Position numbers and translations under genes: made by a program. The notes under the pieces were generated by a model. The model saw only the letters and a list, made by a program, of their open reading frames with translations. It did no database searches and had not been told where the DNA came from. A stretch of DNA of 60,000 nucleotides, from contig NC_134032.1 of assembly GCF_964204645.1 (NCBI RefSeq), positions 13,946,275 through 14,006,274 of the forward strand, in the 5' to 3' direction. Every line of letters begins with the position of its first letter. The stretch's first letter is position 1. Of this stretch, positions 12,201 to 24,700 are shown piece by piece. The DNA comes from Tubulanus polymorphus. Lineage: Eukaryota > Nemertea > Palaeonemertea > Tubulaniformes > Tubulanidae.

Positions 12201-13980
12201 AGCCAAAACTAGGGATGCAATATCCAGTTATACTAAGTGAAAATACCAAGAATTTGCGTGCCAAGATAAATGGGGAGGGCCTACAAAAAAAAGTCTAAGA
12301 AAAAAACCTAAGAAAACGAAATACCTAAAAAAAGAAAGTGTTTGGAAAAAAATCAGGAATTTCTGAAAATATTGTGACAAATTATGAATATTTTTGCTAC
12401 ATGATTTTTAAGAATGGTCTAAAGAGCAACGAACCCAGTTTCTCTTTGATTGGTTCTAACTCAATCCTAAACTGAATATCTTCGTGAAACTGGGCCCACA
12501 TAGGAATACCAACCACCCCCACAACCCGAACCCAGCCTCAACCATGTCCCTACACCCCATCCCAGGTTTAATGGGTTTAGACGACACGCGTGAAGAACTA
12601 ACAATCATTCTCGCAAAAACAGAACCAACATTCACTGTATACAACATTCACACACACACACATACTAAGAGAAGCTTCGTAATTGAAACGTTGAAATTAA
12701 TTTCGAATATTTCATTCAATTAATGGATTCACAAAAAAGTATCAACTCCTTAAACGAGTTTCCAACGTTTTTGTTTAACGTTGTCTACGATCGAAACATT
12801 ACGAATTGTTATGAAATCCAAACTACGAATCTATTTCAAATTTTCAATAACGTTCTTCTGAGAGAAAAAAAAGAAGACCAATCTTAATAATGATTATTTC
12901 AAAAATATTCTAAAATATCAAAACATTCTCAGTAGTTCCCGACGCAGATAAAATTTTGCCTAGAATTTTGCCTAAGTTAAACCTGATTTAACCTAATATA
13001 TTTCGTCTGGGATCGATTTTTTTCGGATATTTCTCTGAATCATTTGAACACTTGCCTCAAGTTGGGCTTAAACGACAAGTGAAACTGTGTACTCTGAATA
13101 AAACATTATTTCCCATAATACATTTTACACTGTATCGAAGAATTGTCAACAAGTCTAACAGGGAGAACAATACTCATTTTTTTTAAAATAAATCAAAAAT
13201 AAATTAAGTTCAGAAATTAGCCTACACCTTTCACGCCTAAATACTGAAATATTTTCCAAATGATCAAAATTATAATTTGTCGGCTTGAAAAAATTGGAAA
13301 CACATTGTTAGAAATGAAAAAAATGGAGTCTCTTTTCTCTTATTCAACTAGAGTAGATACTTTTTCTATCTTTCAATACAGCATAAAATGGATATAAAAG
13401 CTAGTTCATTTAGACTGCATCGTTTCACTATCATATCAAGACCAAATTCGAGGCATGCGTTCAAAAGATTAAGAAAATTATCCCGAAAAATCTACCACAG
13501 ACAGAAAAATATAAGACTTATGTTAGATAAGAAAAAAAAAAGAAAAAAAACCGAACTCCTTAAAATTGTAATACTAAAGCCTAAACTATCACTAAACCTA
13601 AACTATGAAAAAAAGGTAGAAAGAGGGGGGCCAAGATCTCGGCACAGCGAGCCAGGGGGGTTAGTGCACATCCTGCGCTCGCTAGGAGGGTACATGACCA
13701 TCCTCCTGCAACCTCGGGAGGACCTCCTACTGCAGCCTCGTGCTACAGCCTCGGGAGATTTTATACCTCCTATTCCGTCACTTCTGACGGAAATACGCCA
13801 TTGCCAGCTCTGGAAGAATGGGATGTATGTTTCGTGCGAGTTTATCTCCGGAAGGCCCGGATCTGCGGCCATCAACCCAGCACCGTACGATTCATATCGA
13901 GATATGACTAGTAACTCCGAGAGGTAGCCCAACCATAGAAACAATGATAGCAACTAGTAAAACAGAATACAGAGTCTGAC
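12201..13980. other. no gene recognised; dispersed repeats
   Basis: A segment at 13388-13480 ('gactgcatcgtttcac' region) is shared with 17025-17110 and 37865-37950, so it belongs to a dispersed repeat. An open frame at 13388-13927 starts inside that repeat and runs through a Lys-rich homopolymer-like stretch; I see no domain in it. Confidence 0.5.
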
Positions 13981-13984
13981 TAGT

Positions 13985-14165
13985 CACAAGAATACCTAGC
14001 CACGTATATACCTAGCCACGTATATACCTAGTCATGTGTACACCTAGTCATGCGTACATCCAGCCATGCGTACATCCAGCCATATGTACACCCAGCTATG
14101 TGTACATCCAGCTATGTGCACACCCAGCCATGTGTACAACTGGTCATATGCATACTTAGTACCTG
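13985..14165. repeat. 16-bp minisatellite, inverted relative of 11268-11450
   Basis: Units like 'cctagtcatgtgtaca', the reverse complement family of the 11.3-kb array, more diverged towards 14150. Confidence 0.85.
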
Positions 14166-14179
14166 AATACATATGTACC

Positions 14180-14285
14180 AAGCACCTAACAGCACCTGCA
14201 CCTAAAAGGATCTGTTCCTGTACCTGAGAGCATCTGCACCTGTACCTAAAAGGATCTGCACCTGTACCTTATAGTATCTGCACTT
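14180..14285. repeat. short ~31-bp tandem repeat
   Basis: Three to four units of 'aaaggatctgcacctgtacc'. Confidence 0.75.
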
Positions 14286-14509
14286 GGAAAATTGACCGCA
14301 ATTTTTGCAAAGAGTAATTTTTACTCAAATTGTTGAAAATTAGAAAATATTGACGAGGCGAACACGTCGAAAAACGTTTGAAACGCAAAATATTGTTTTA
14401 GAAGAAATCGGTTTAAAAAAATGCCGAGATATCGATCAATGGTTTTTCGAATGATCTGAACTCAATTGAGCTGATTATCAATTTATCGACTGATCGATTT
14501 TCAACTGAC

Positions 14510-15140
14510 TACTACGACCGAGTCACTGACTGACAAAGACTTACTGACAACTACTGAATATGATGACTTCGATGATTGAGTGACTACGACCGAGTCACTG
14601 ACTGACAAAGACTTACTGACTACTACTGATCATGACTACTGTGATTGAGTGACTGCTACAGAGTCACCAATACTATTACTATTAATGACAAAATGACTAC
14701 TACGAGTCACTGACTACAACTTAGTGACTACTATTAACCAAAAAATGACCACTACAACTGACTTATAAAGACTTACTGACTACTACTGATCATGACTGCT
14801 GTGATTGAGTGACTGCTACAGAGTCACCAATACTATTACTATTAATGACAAAATGACTACTACGAGTCACTGACTACAACTTAGTGACTACTATTAACCA
14901 AAAAATGACTACAAAAAATGACTACTACAACTGACTTATAAAGACTTACTGACTACTACTGATCATGACTACTGTGATTGAGTGACTGCTACAGAGTCAC
15001 CGATATTATTACTACTAGTAACAAAATGACTACTACGAGTCACTGACTACAACTTAGTGACTACTACTAACCAAAAAATGACTAGTATGACTGTGTAACT
15101 TTACTGAATGACTACACTACTACTGCTGATTAACTGACTA
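14510..15140. repeat. ~160-175-bp tandem repeat rich in gactac
   Basis: Blocks containing 'tgattgagtgactgctacag' recur near 14641, 14803 and 14978, each built from shorter gactac/tgact motifs. The array lies just 3' of the micro-exon gene. Confidence 0.85.
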
Positions 15141-15273
15141 CTATGACCGATGAAAAAAAACTGTTTCGTTGAACTGCTGGTTACCCGGATACAGGAAGCA
15201 GTTGAAACGTAAATGACCCAGTGAAGCAGTGAACAAACAAGCCTACCTCGTTACTGGATCATTTACGATTCAT

Positions 15274-15741
15274 CTACTCCCTGTACCCACGCCTAAATAG
15301 GACCGATTTTAGATCACGAAGAAGAGCCTTCGATCTATCCGAAGATAGAAGCTCCTCCCACGGTCCCACGGAACCGCGAGCCACCACCCGCACTTCGGCG
15401 CGGCATCGGTCGCTGGACAGAACTCTGTCCAGCGCCGAAACCGGGGCAGCGGCCAACGGCTCCACGGGGGCAGGAGGAACTCCTCTTACCTCCTCAACCT
15501 CCACGACCATCTCCTCTTCTACCGGTTCCGGCTCCGGCTCCGGCTCCGGGACCGGTTCAAACACCGGTTCCGGCTCCAGCTCCGGCTCCGGCACCGGCAC
15601 CGCCTCCACCACCTCCGGAACTGCCACGACGCCGATCTCCTCCCCTCTGCCACCGCGTCGCTCCCCCTCGGGAGGCGCCACACCACCGCGACGAACCGCC
15701 GGACGGCGTCGTCTTCGATGCCGAGCGGTGCGCGTGCCCGT
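15274..15741 (-). CDS. exon 35, terminal: Arg-rich, Glu-Pro-rich C-terminus
   Basis: 468 nt with stop TAG at 15276-15274, acceptor ttttttgcag. Starts TGTRTARHRRRRRPAVRRGG, passes through a Glu/Pro/Val repeat (PEPELEPEP and similar), then VRGVPPAPVEPLAAAP, and ends VLFRRGYRE. A possible alternative donor (GAGGAG then gtaagag) lies inside it, before the VRGVPPAP part. The same gtaagag is kept in the broken plus-strand copies. Confidence 0.75.
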   Translation of the reverse strand, partial: TGTRTARHRRRRRPAVRRGGVAPPEGERRGGRGEEIGVVAVPEVVEAVPVPEPELEPEPVFEPVPEPEPEPEPVEEEMVVEVEEVRGVPPAPVEPLAAAPVSALDRVLSSDRCRAEVRVVARGSVGPWEELLSSDRSKALLRDLKSVLFRRGYRE

Positions 15742-18700
15742 CTGCAAAAAAGAAAACATTCATTTACTAAATGATCGGTTGAAAAGTGATTTTTTACAGA
15801 AAATTTTCGGATCAGTAACCGAGCTGAAATAATGTAACAATATTCTAAAGGGTTAGAAAATAAAGCGAAAAAAAAAATGACGATGGCTCGCTGAAAATGA
15901 AAGTATTATTAAAGAAAAGATATTATAAGTGATTCACAAAAACTGTTCGTGTGAGAGAAATTGACATTCGAAATCAAAACCGAGAGAAATATAAAAAAAA
16001 CATGAGATGATGCTTACCTCCCGTAACTCCCCCTCCCACAGCCGCCCGTCCACACGACGGGACCACCTCTGTGCAGCAGGGTGCGGCTGCCGGAGGGTCC
16101 GCTGCCTAGGGCGCCTATCCGGGGAGGCAGCAGCTGGAACGGGGTCTGCCAGCTGGTCATCCAAGACAGGACCAAGGTTCAAGTGAAAGAGGTCTATGGC
16201 CTCTTTCACGTCCTCCGGACCATCCTCCACCGTCTCAATTAATATTGGTTCCACTGTAAAATATAAAATAGAAAGAAATACATTAACAATCAGGAGAAAC
16301 AATTAATATATCAAGGGCGGATCCAGTCCCCCGCCTTTAATATCTTGAGGTGCCCTCAAGATATTTTAGGAATTTCTTTTTCCATTTTATAAAGAAATAT
16401 CAAGTATTCCCTCATGATGGCTATCGAATAGCCTCGGGCAACAAAATTTCAAAATTTTCTGGGGAGAAACACTTAAGACCCCTTTCATCCCTTCACGAGT
16501 GCTCATGTGCCCTTCAGTAAACCTTCCAAAAATCCTGGCTCAGCCCTTGTAGATTTACAGTGAACCCAGTGTAGCTAGTAATCTCATTAATACAAAATGG
16601 TTGACTTTCCACTTGAAGCGTGATTGATTGCCAATAATTTGTGACATCATCATGCAGCAGAATGTGGGATGCGGAAAGAAGACAATATCAGTCTCCATGA
16701 GTGACAATGATGGGCTGGTTGAGAGTTTAGGTTTGTCGGGACAGGGTTACTACAGTACAGCACAGAAGTAACTAAACATTTCATCATTGTATTGTTCAGT
16801 CACATGAACAAATAAATAGGTGTCATACCATCAGCGAACCATCACTTAACCATCAGTGAACCCCTGCCATAACCGCAAACCATGATTCATGATGATTTGA
16901 AAATAATTCTAAATGGTAGGCATGGAAACTTGTTAAAATTGATCTAGTTCATAAAATGCAGTCTATTTTCTCCGATTCAAATCAGTTCAAGAAGACTTTT
17001 TTGGCAATGCTTCAATAAACAGCGTAAAATGGATGCAAAAACGATGGTTTATTCAGACCGCGCGATTTCACTGGTCGTATTTAAACCAAATTTGATGAGG
17101 TATGTGTTTAAAACAATGAGCGACGTATGGTATATGGAGTATATTACTTAACTAATTACTTACTCACCAAATTACTCAATTAACCTTTTCTTCTCTGTAT
17201 ATATATACCCCTGTTTTTAGTCTCACACCTGACGATGATCTCTAGGGTGAGATCGAAACGTCGTGTCCTTATGTTTTAGATTGTTTCAATAAATAAATTC
17301 TCGATTTTAGAATTCTTTTAATTTTATATTTATTTTTTTGTAAATAAAGTTGGTTTTTATCTTATTAACCCTTTCAGTGCCGACTGATCAATACCCTATA
17401 GTGCTGGAGATAATTTGAAAATTTTGAAAAATTCCGCCCTAGTGTGTTGAATAACGGGAATAGCACTACAGTGCGTCTACACCACGGCGCGGTATATCGT
17501 TAGTTACATTTCTAGGCTGTACCGTCAATAAGACCCGGGGCTTGATGAGGCAGTGGCTGCGTTACTGTGGCAAGCGAGGATCAGCTCGTGGTTACTCCTC
17601 AGTTACCGTGCTTCAATTTCGTCGACACTTCCCGATTGAACTGTAGCCGACTCATCGCTTTATCAATACGCGAAAGTTGCTCGAACAAAAATTCATTTGA
17701 TTATATTTGAATTTTGTAAGCCAAAAAATCGAGTTCGAAAAATAAACTAATTTCATCGCGTATCAACCAGTGTATTTTTGCGCCATCTGGTGTACGCAGC
17801 CAGTACCTTATTCAATGTACATTGAGGATACTTATCTCAACACGAGCGGCGGGGGGGGGGGGGGGGGGGGGATGAAAAATGATGTGATCAGTGGAAAGAG
17901 AGAGGAGAGAGTATAAATGCAAAAAGTTGTACTTACATCGCGTCAAAAAATTAAGTAAATACCGCGGATCCGCGGCGATATTCCGCCTTATTTCTTCGAT
18001 GACTGTAAAATAAATAAATGAGAAAAATTGTTAGTATTTCATTAAATCATGGACGATCAATAGGAGTTTTACGACGTGGACAATACAGTCAAAGTCCGTT
18101 ATACCGCCGCCATACTCCATCAGGAGTGACATGATTTTCGGCATTTTAACGTGCTGGATCCAGTTCCACAAATGAGTTAACTCTGAACTCAGAATCTAGT
18201 TCTACATTTGCGAGAGTTAACACTGAACTCAGAATCTAGTTCTACATTTGCGAGAGTTAACACTGAACTCAGAATCTAGTTCTACATTTGCGAGAGTTAA
18301 CTCTGAACTCAGAATCTAGTTCTACATTTGCGAGAGTTTATTCTGAACTCAGGATCCAGTTCCACAGATGAGTTAGATTTAACTCTGAACACAGAATCCA
18401 GTGCTACAGTTACGAGTTAAAGTTAACTCTGAACTCGGGATCCAGGACCCAGTTCCACAGTTGTGATTTAGAGTTAACTAAATTAATCATCAGTTATCAA
18501 CAGTAAGGCGCTCAGTAACATCTTTCATATTTCTGTTCAAATCAGAGACAAATTCAGTATTTCTTGTCATAAAATGGTAACACATACCGAAAAATCAGTA
18601 ACAGTTTGGGCAGCTCTGCTAAAAATGTCTGGCTACAAACGGACATATCTAAAATAGGATCATCAATATGTGTAGACTTACCATTTTCCGTCGCATCGAC

Positions 18701-21700
18701 GGCGGCTGCGGCAGCTGCATTTTCTGCCTATAATATAATAACAATCATGATGTTAAGGTTTAAGAAAACAACAAAAAACTTTGTCAAAATTTATGCAGTT
18801 TCTAAAAGCGTTTCGATAACACGAATCGTAATTAGAGAGATAATGGGGCTAATTCCCTATATGAAATCAAAAGCTGAAAGAGAGCCTGCAAACAAGAGCA
18901 TTTCAAGAGCTCAACTAATGCAGCGCAAAGTTTCCAAACAAACCAAGAAATCACAATTTCAAAGTTTTTCTTGATTTCTTGTTATAGTACATTCGCCGTT
19001 TATGTATAGCAGTTCCGGTCCATTGGATAATCCTTTCATTATCGCTTTCATGAAATTTGAATAGTAGGGAACTGGCACGCCAGCTATCCCTTCAGATGGC
19101 ACCGCTTAGGTATGTGAGACAATCTAATGGGACAGAAAGTGAATTTCACAGACGTCGTCTGTGCGACAAGAAGTCATCAAATTAGAGCATCGATATTTTG
19201 TCGCGCATCTCTTATTGTATTAATAGTGAGCACTGGATCATATCATTACGGTTAAAAATACCCGACTATTTGATATCTCTAATTTGAGTAGTTTTCACCT
19301 GAATATATGACAACGCAAGGGCTCTAATAACTTACTCTTCGGCGTCTCAGCCGCGGCGATCGCCTCAGCGGCGGTATCTCGTCTCTCTGGAAAAAACAAA
19401 ACAATCAACATTGATTAAATCATCGAAACATTAGATGATTTCTTACTGATTGGAGAATTCGGTATCAGAATAGCTCGGTAGGACCAGAGAGATTCAGGGA
19501 TTCTATATGTGAATAGCTCGGTAGGACCAGAGAGATTCAGGGATTCTATATGTGAATAGCTCGGTAGGACCGGAAAGGTTCAGGGATTCTACATATGAAT
19601 AGCTCGGTAGGACCGGAAAGGTTCAGGGATTCTACATGTGAATAGCTCGGTAGGACCGGAAAGGTTCAGGGATTCTATATGTGAATAGCTCGGTAGGACC
19701 GGAAAGGTTCAGGGATTCTATATGTGAATAGCTCGGTAGGACCAGAGATTCAGGGATTCTATATGTCTTCCTGTTCATTGACGTGTCAGTAATGATCAAC
19801 ACATTCAGTGTATTTGATGCATTATAATTATTTTCACTTATAGTTCAAACTTACATCAGCTTGCGGCGGCGGCGGCGGCGGCGTCGCAGGTGTTTCAGTC
19901 TAAAAAGTAAAAAAACGATATTTCCATCGGTTATAAAAAGATGAAAATGATTCATTTCAACTTAACATAATAAAACTTGGTTCCACAGTTCAGGACCCAG
20001 TCCCACAGTTACAGAACCTGCCTCCGCAGTACTGTTCTGGACCCAGTTCCACAGTTCAGAGTTATGATCTACTAAAGAGTTACAGATGCTGGATCCTAGT
20101 TTTCCAGCCAATGATATTCAGTTAGTTCCGTGCGCTGGTCATCAAGCCGATTGTCATAAATTTCTAGATCTCTCCCTGTCCCGCCGCCCCAGAATTAGGT
20201 ATTTTTACTTTTTTTTGGTTTAGATTTTTTGGTGCCACAAGATCCAAAGCAGAAGAATTCTACACTATTTTAATTCTTTTTCCGATGCAGATTTTGAAAA
20301 CAATAAAATATCCTCATAATCATTGGTGAACCACAATGATAATAATCTACATGACTTAAAACAGGAAATAATGGTCAAGTCTTCATGAATAACCATGAAC
20401 TGTGGGTGCAGAGACGCGAAAATCACTTGAAAAGTGGTTCGAACGCTCGGACAACTGGAAACATTTAAAAATTTGTCAGTTATTACCATAGTTTATCATT
20501 GTTACAATGGAGGTTGTCACCTATGTTGAGGATTTACCGCTAGGGGCAACATTGAAACCCGGTCTATGAAATCGGGCCACGGTTGAGGATTTACCCCTAG
20601 GAGAAAATAATGTGGTCTATAAAACCCTGCCCAGATTATCGAACTTAAAATGATTTGACGCAAATCAAACTTACTTTAACCGGTCCGATGCGTGCCCGTT
20701 TAGGGCTAACGGGGTCCTATAAAATAAAAACAAGTTGAAATCAACATCCAGAATTTTCAAACATATTTCTGAAGGAAATCTCAATTTCATATTATCTTAA
20801 TAATCTTTGGTGAGCCACGAAAATGATAATCTACACAACTAAAAAATGGAAATGAATAATCATGAACTGCGGGTGCAGAAACGACAACACCACTTGCAAA
20901 AAGGGCTTCAACAAACTCTCCACAATCACAAATTCAGAGGCACGTACTACCATCGCGAAAATCTTGTGCCATTTTTTCCATTCCCAAAATAGATGTTCAA
21001 GCCATTTGGAAAGTGGTTTTTTTTCACATCGACAAACTCTCGTCGCAATCACAAATCATACTTGTCGTAAGCTTAAACTTTCACAAGATCCCGTCGGCAG
21101 GCGGACAGACGGAGAGACAGGCACACAGACGGAGAGACAGGCACACAGACGGAGAGACAGGCACACAGACGAACGGACTGTAAAATGATTTGATGAAATT
21201 CAAACTCACCGATGCCGGTACCTTGAGCTTCCTCTTCTATAAAATGAAAAAATCAACTTTAGTTTAACGACGTCAACAAAAATTCAGACATATTTCATCT
21301 GCAGTCGTTTGTGTTCAACTGTTAATTCAATAGAAATGTTCACAATATTTACCGGCACATTCACGCACGTGTGGAATTCATTTCTCTACATAAAAAGAAA
21401 AACAAGAGCTCAATTTAGCATTTATGAAAATCAGAATAAATTATCTCAAATCTCGCATTTTTTTAATAGCTTGGTTGACAAGGTAGACTATTGAAATATC
21501 ATTTCCATATCATTTAAAAAAAAAAGAACTCGCTCAGCGCGATAAACACAGTTTTTGAAGGAAGAGGGAACTATCGATTGGGCAATATACATATGTCCAA
21601 AACAATGATCCTTGGAAAGTTCGAATTCTGCACACAAATGTGATCAAAAAAGAATAAACGTGTGTTTTTCAATTTTTCCATCATTCAAGCCGGGATTCTC

Positions 21701-24700
21701 ATTCGGCGAAGGTGAAAACTTTTTTGCTCGTTTTCCACTGAATTTGTTCCACGGATGGGAGTAAAAAAAAATTCTATTTTTGTTTGACTTTTCTTCAAAT
21801 TTCGGGAGGCGGTTCCCGTAAACCAAGCTATTATAGAAAAAGCCTCATCTGGTGAACCATCAAAAATAGTTATTATTACGTTATAGGTTGTTACTAATGA
21901 TCGGATTTATGAGAACCACAACGGTATAGTGTACATTATGGAATAAAGTTCAAGTTTTTGTCAGTAGATGGCAGGCAGGTGGTATTTATAAAGTGACTGG
22001 GTGTCAACATGTGTAACTGAAATTGTCTATTGAAAACTTACGTCAATTTGCACAATACGCGCGATTTCCGATTCCTAGAAATGTAAAGAAAAAAAATTCT
22101 GAAATCAAGTTTTGAATAACTATACCACGGATGAAAGATTCCATGATCTAAATTCTTAGTTGACCCTCGCTTTAGAGACTATTTTGAGGATAATTGAACC
22201 GATGGATGCTGCGCGACATGATTTCAATATTCTACTAACTCGGTCTGAAGAACATTCACATCGATACAAAACTGTGACCGAGCCGCAACTTTTAAACATT
22301 CTTAGTTTCACTTAAAAACATTGCTTCACGCTATTATCAATACCAATTTTACGAATAATATGAACTCGGTAAGATGAATATTCGCATCGATACAAACTGT
22401 GACCGAGTGCGACTACTTTCAAACACTCTTTAGATAATACTGGATTCAGCTGCGATTAATTTAGGACCGAAGATACTATTGTACATAGCTTAATCAGTAG
22501 CGGATCCAAACTAGATTCCATTGTATTCCGGAATATAGTCGGAATAACATATTTTTTTTTAAAGTAACTCGATCCAACAGAATGTCCCAGATACAAGGAA
22601 ATTAGATCATATTTCAAAATTTTTAATGGTTAGGACCCCTAAACTGCGGCAGCTGCAGCGGTCAGTCAGGCAAAAAATATCTTTAAGGAATATAGCCAAA
22701 TTCACCAGTCCCCCACGGAACTGCCCCTAAGTAATGACATTTTAGAATTGAACCCATGATACCGTATAGCGGCTGCAAACAGATCGGTCACAATTACCAG
22801 TGTTTATGTTTTCGAACAACAAATAAGCTAGCAAAAACTAGGTGCCTTTAGCCTACGAGCAAAATTGTTGAGCAAAATTGTTCGTAGCTTTAGCCAAGTT
22901 TGACCTTGGTGGAGATATGCTATGGGATCTCTTAGAACATGGATAACCTAGGGCGAACTCTTTTATCAAATCGGAGAATCCGTTTGCCTCCAGTCGTACT
23001 CTTTTATTGGTCACGTGACTTGTTGGAGTCTCCGAAAACTCCTTTCTGTCGAGGTGGTGTGATTCGGATTTTTTGGTGCCAACCGAAGATTTCGGACGGA
23101 GACTTCGGAGGTCATAAAAGAGTACGCCCTTAGGGATATTTCAGCAGGAAAATCAATATCAGATTATAATTATCTGGTAAACTACGAAAATAATTATCTT
23201 TTACAACTTACGATAATGGTAGGAGCCTCGGGCTCCGGCGGCGGCGGCTCTGGGAAATCATCATTCTAGTAATCAAAATGAAATATCATGAAAAATTCTA
23301 GCTAACCCTAAAAGCAAGTATATATGGAGCCACCCATTAATGAAAGGGATGGCTCCAAATTCACTGAGAACGAGTAGGCGATCAAAAGGATATTTACCCA
23401 AAGGTCGTCGAATAAGTTGATGTCCTATAAAAAAGAATACAAAAAATTTATTACGATAAAGTATACTTATGTTTTTGGTAAATGACGCTTACTGATCACA
23501 AGTGACATATGGTCACGATAGTATCACAATTGCTTGCCGGTGAGGCTAGGCGTTCACCAGAGCCAAGTTTCATAGATGTTGGGAAAAAATAATACCAGCT
23601 GGGATCATTTCGAAATTTTTCAGTTATTACCAAGGTTTTCATTATGAAGTTATCACCTATGTTGAAGATTTACCTATAGGCAACCAACACGGCTGCCAAC
23701 CTCTGAAAAGTGCTATCGGTAACAAATTGTAATATGAAAGTAAATGTTCAAATCAATCAGTAATCAACAGTAAGACCCTCAGTTAGATCTTTCATACTTC
23801 TCATATGCATCGAACAAATCAAATCAGTATTTCTTGTCATAAAAGAGTAACAAATACCGAAAATCAGGAACAGTTGGCAGCTCTGGGTAACATTCATATC
23901 CGGTTTACAAAATCGGGCTCAGGTTGAAGAAATACCTCGAGGGTATTATTGATATACAGTCTATGAAACAGGGCTAAGGTTATCAATATTTAACATCGAT
24001 ATCGAAAATGATTTAATGAAATTGAAACTTACCTCCTCGCGCCGAATTTTCGGCGGGCTTACAGGTTGCTGTAAAATATTTTAAAAAAAGTTGAAATCAA
24101 CATTCAGATGTTGATACACATTTCTTTAGTAAATCTCAACTTTCAGATAGTCGTAATCTATAGTGAACCACAATGATAATAATCTACACGACTTAAAACA
24201 GGAAATAATCGTCAAGTCTTCATGAATAACCATGAACTGTGGGTGCAGAGACGTGAACATCACTTGGAAAGTGGTTCCACCGACGCTCGGACAATCGGAC
24301 TTTTTTCAATATTCAAAAACCAACATACAGAAACCAATGACCTTTAATGTCGCCACAATCATAGAACATGTCGAAAGCATAAAACTTACGACCACAAGTC
24401 AGCACAACAAGATCCTGTCTACAAGACAGACACAGACAGACACAGACAGACACAGACAGACACAGACAGACACAGACAGACCGAGGGTAGACCACTTTTT
24501 TCCCTGATTTTGTAGTATTAAGAATTTATAAATCCCCTGTGTTTTCCAGGATTTTGGTAAAAATCTATCAAATTCCCCAATCTTTCTGATTCAATGAGAT
24601 TGCCAGGTTTTCTAGGACATTAGCACCCTTGAATTGCTGAACAATGCTTATACCACTGGCGATTGTGAGATCCTATCTATGGACGAAAAGACAGATTGAA

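Noticed and set aside
11703-12264. Leu/Pro/Ser-rich minus-strand frames up to 169 codons
   Set aside because: Consequence of the polypurine composition, which lacks stop triplets on that strand.
13388-13927. 179-codon plus-strand open frame
   Set aside because: Starts in a dispersed repeat shared with 17.0 and 37.9 kb, has no flanking splice signals and no recognisable domain.
15274-15741. Exon 35 as a cohesin kleisin or a retroelement gag tail
   Set aside because: Glu/Pro and Arg-rich composition is suggestive of several families, but no diagnostic motif is present.
20265-20489. 74-codon open frame matching another at 9974-10279
   Set aside because: The similarity follows from recent duplication of the intron; other copies at 24.2 and 52.9 kb do not keep the frame.
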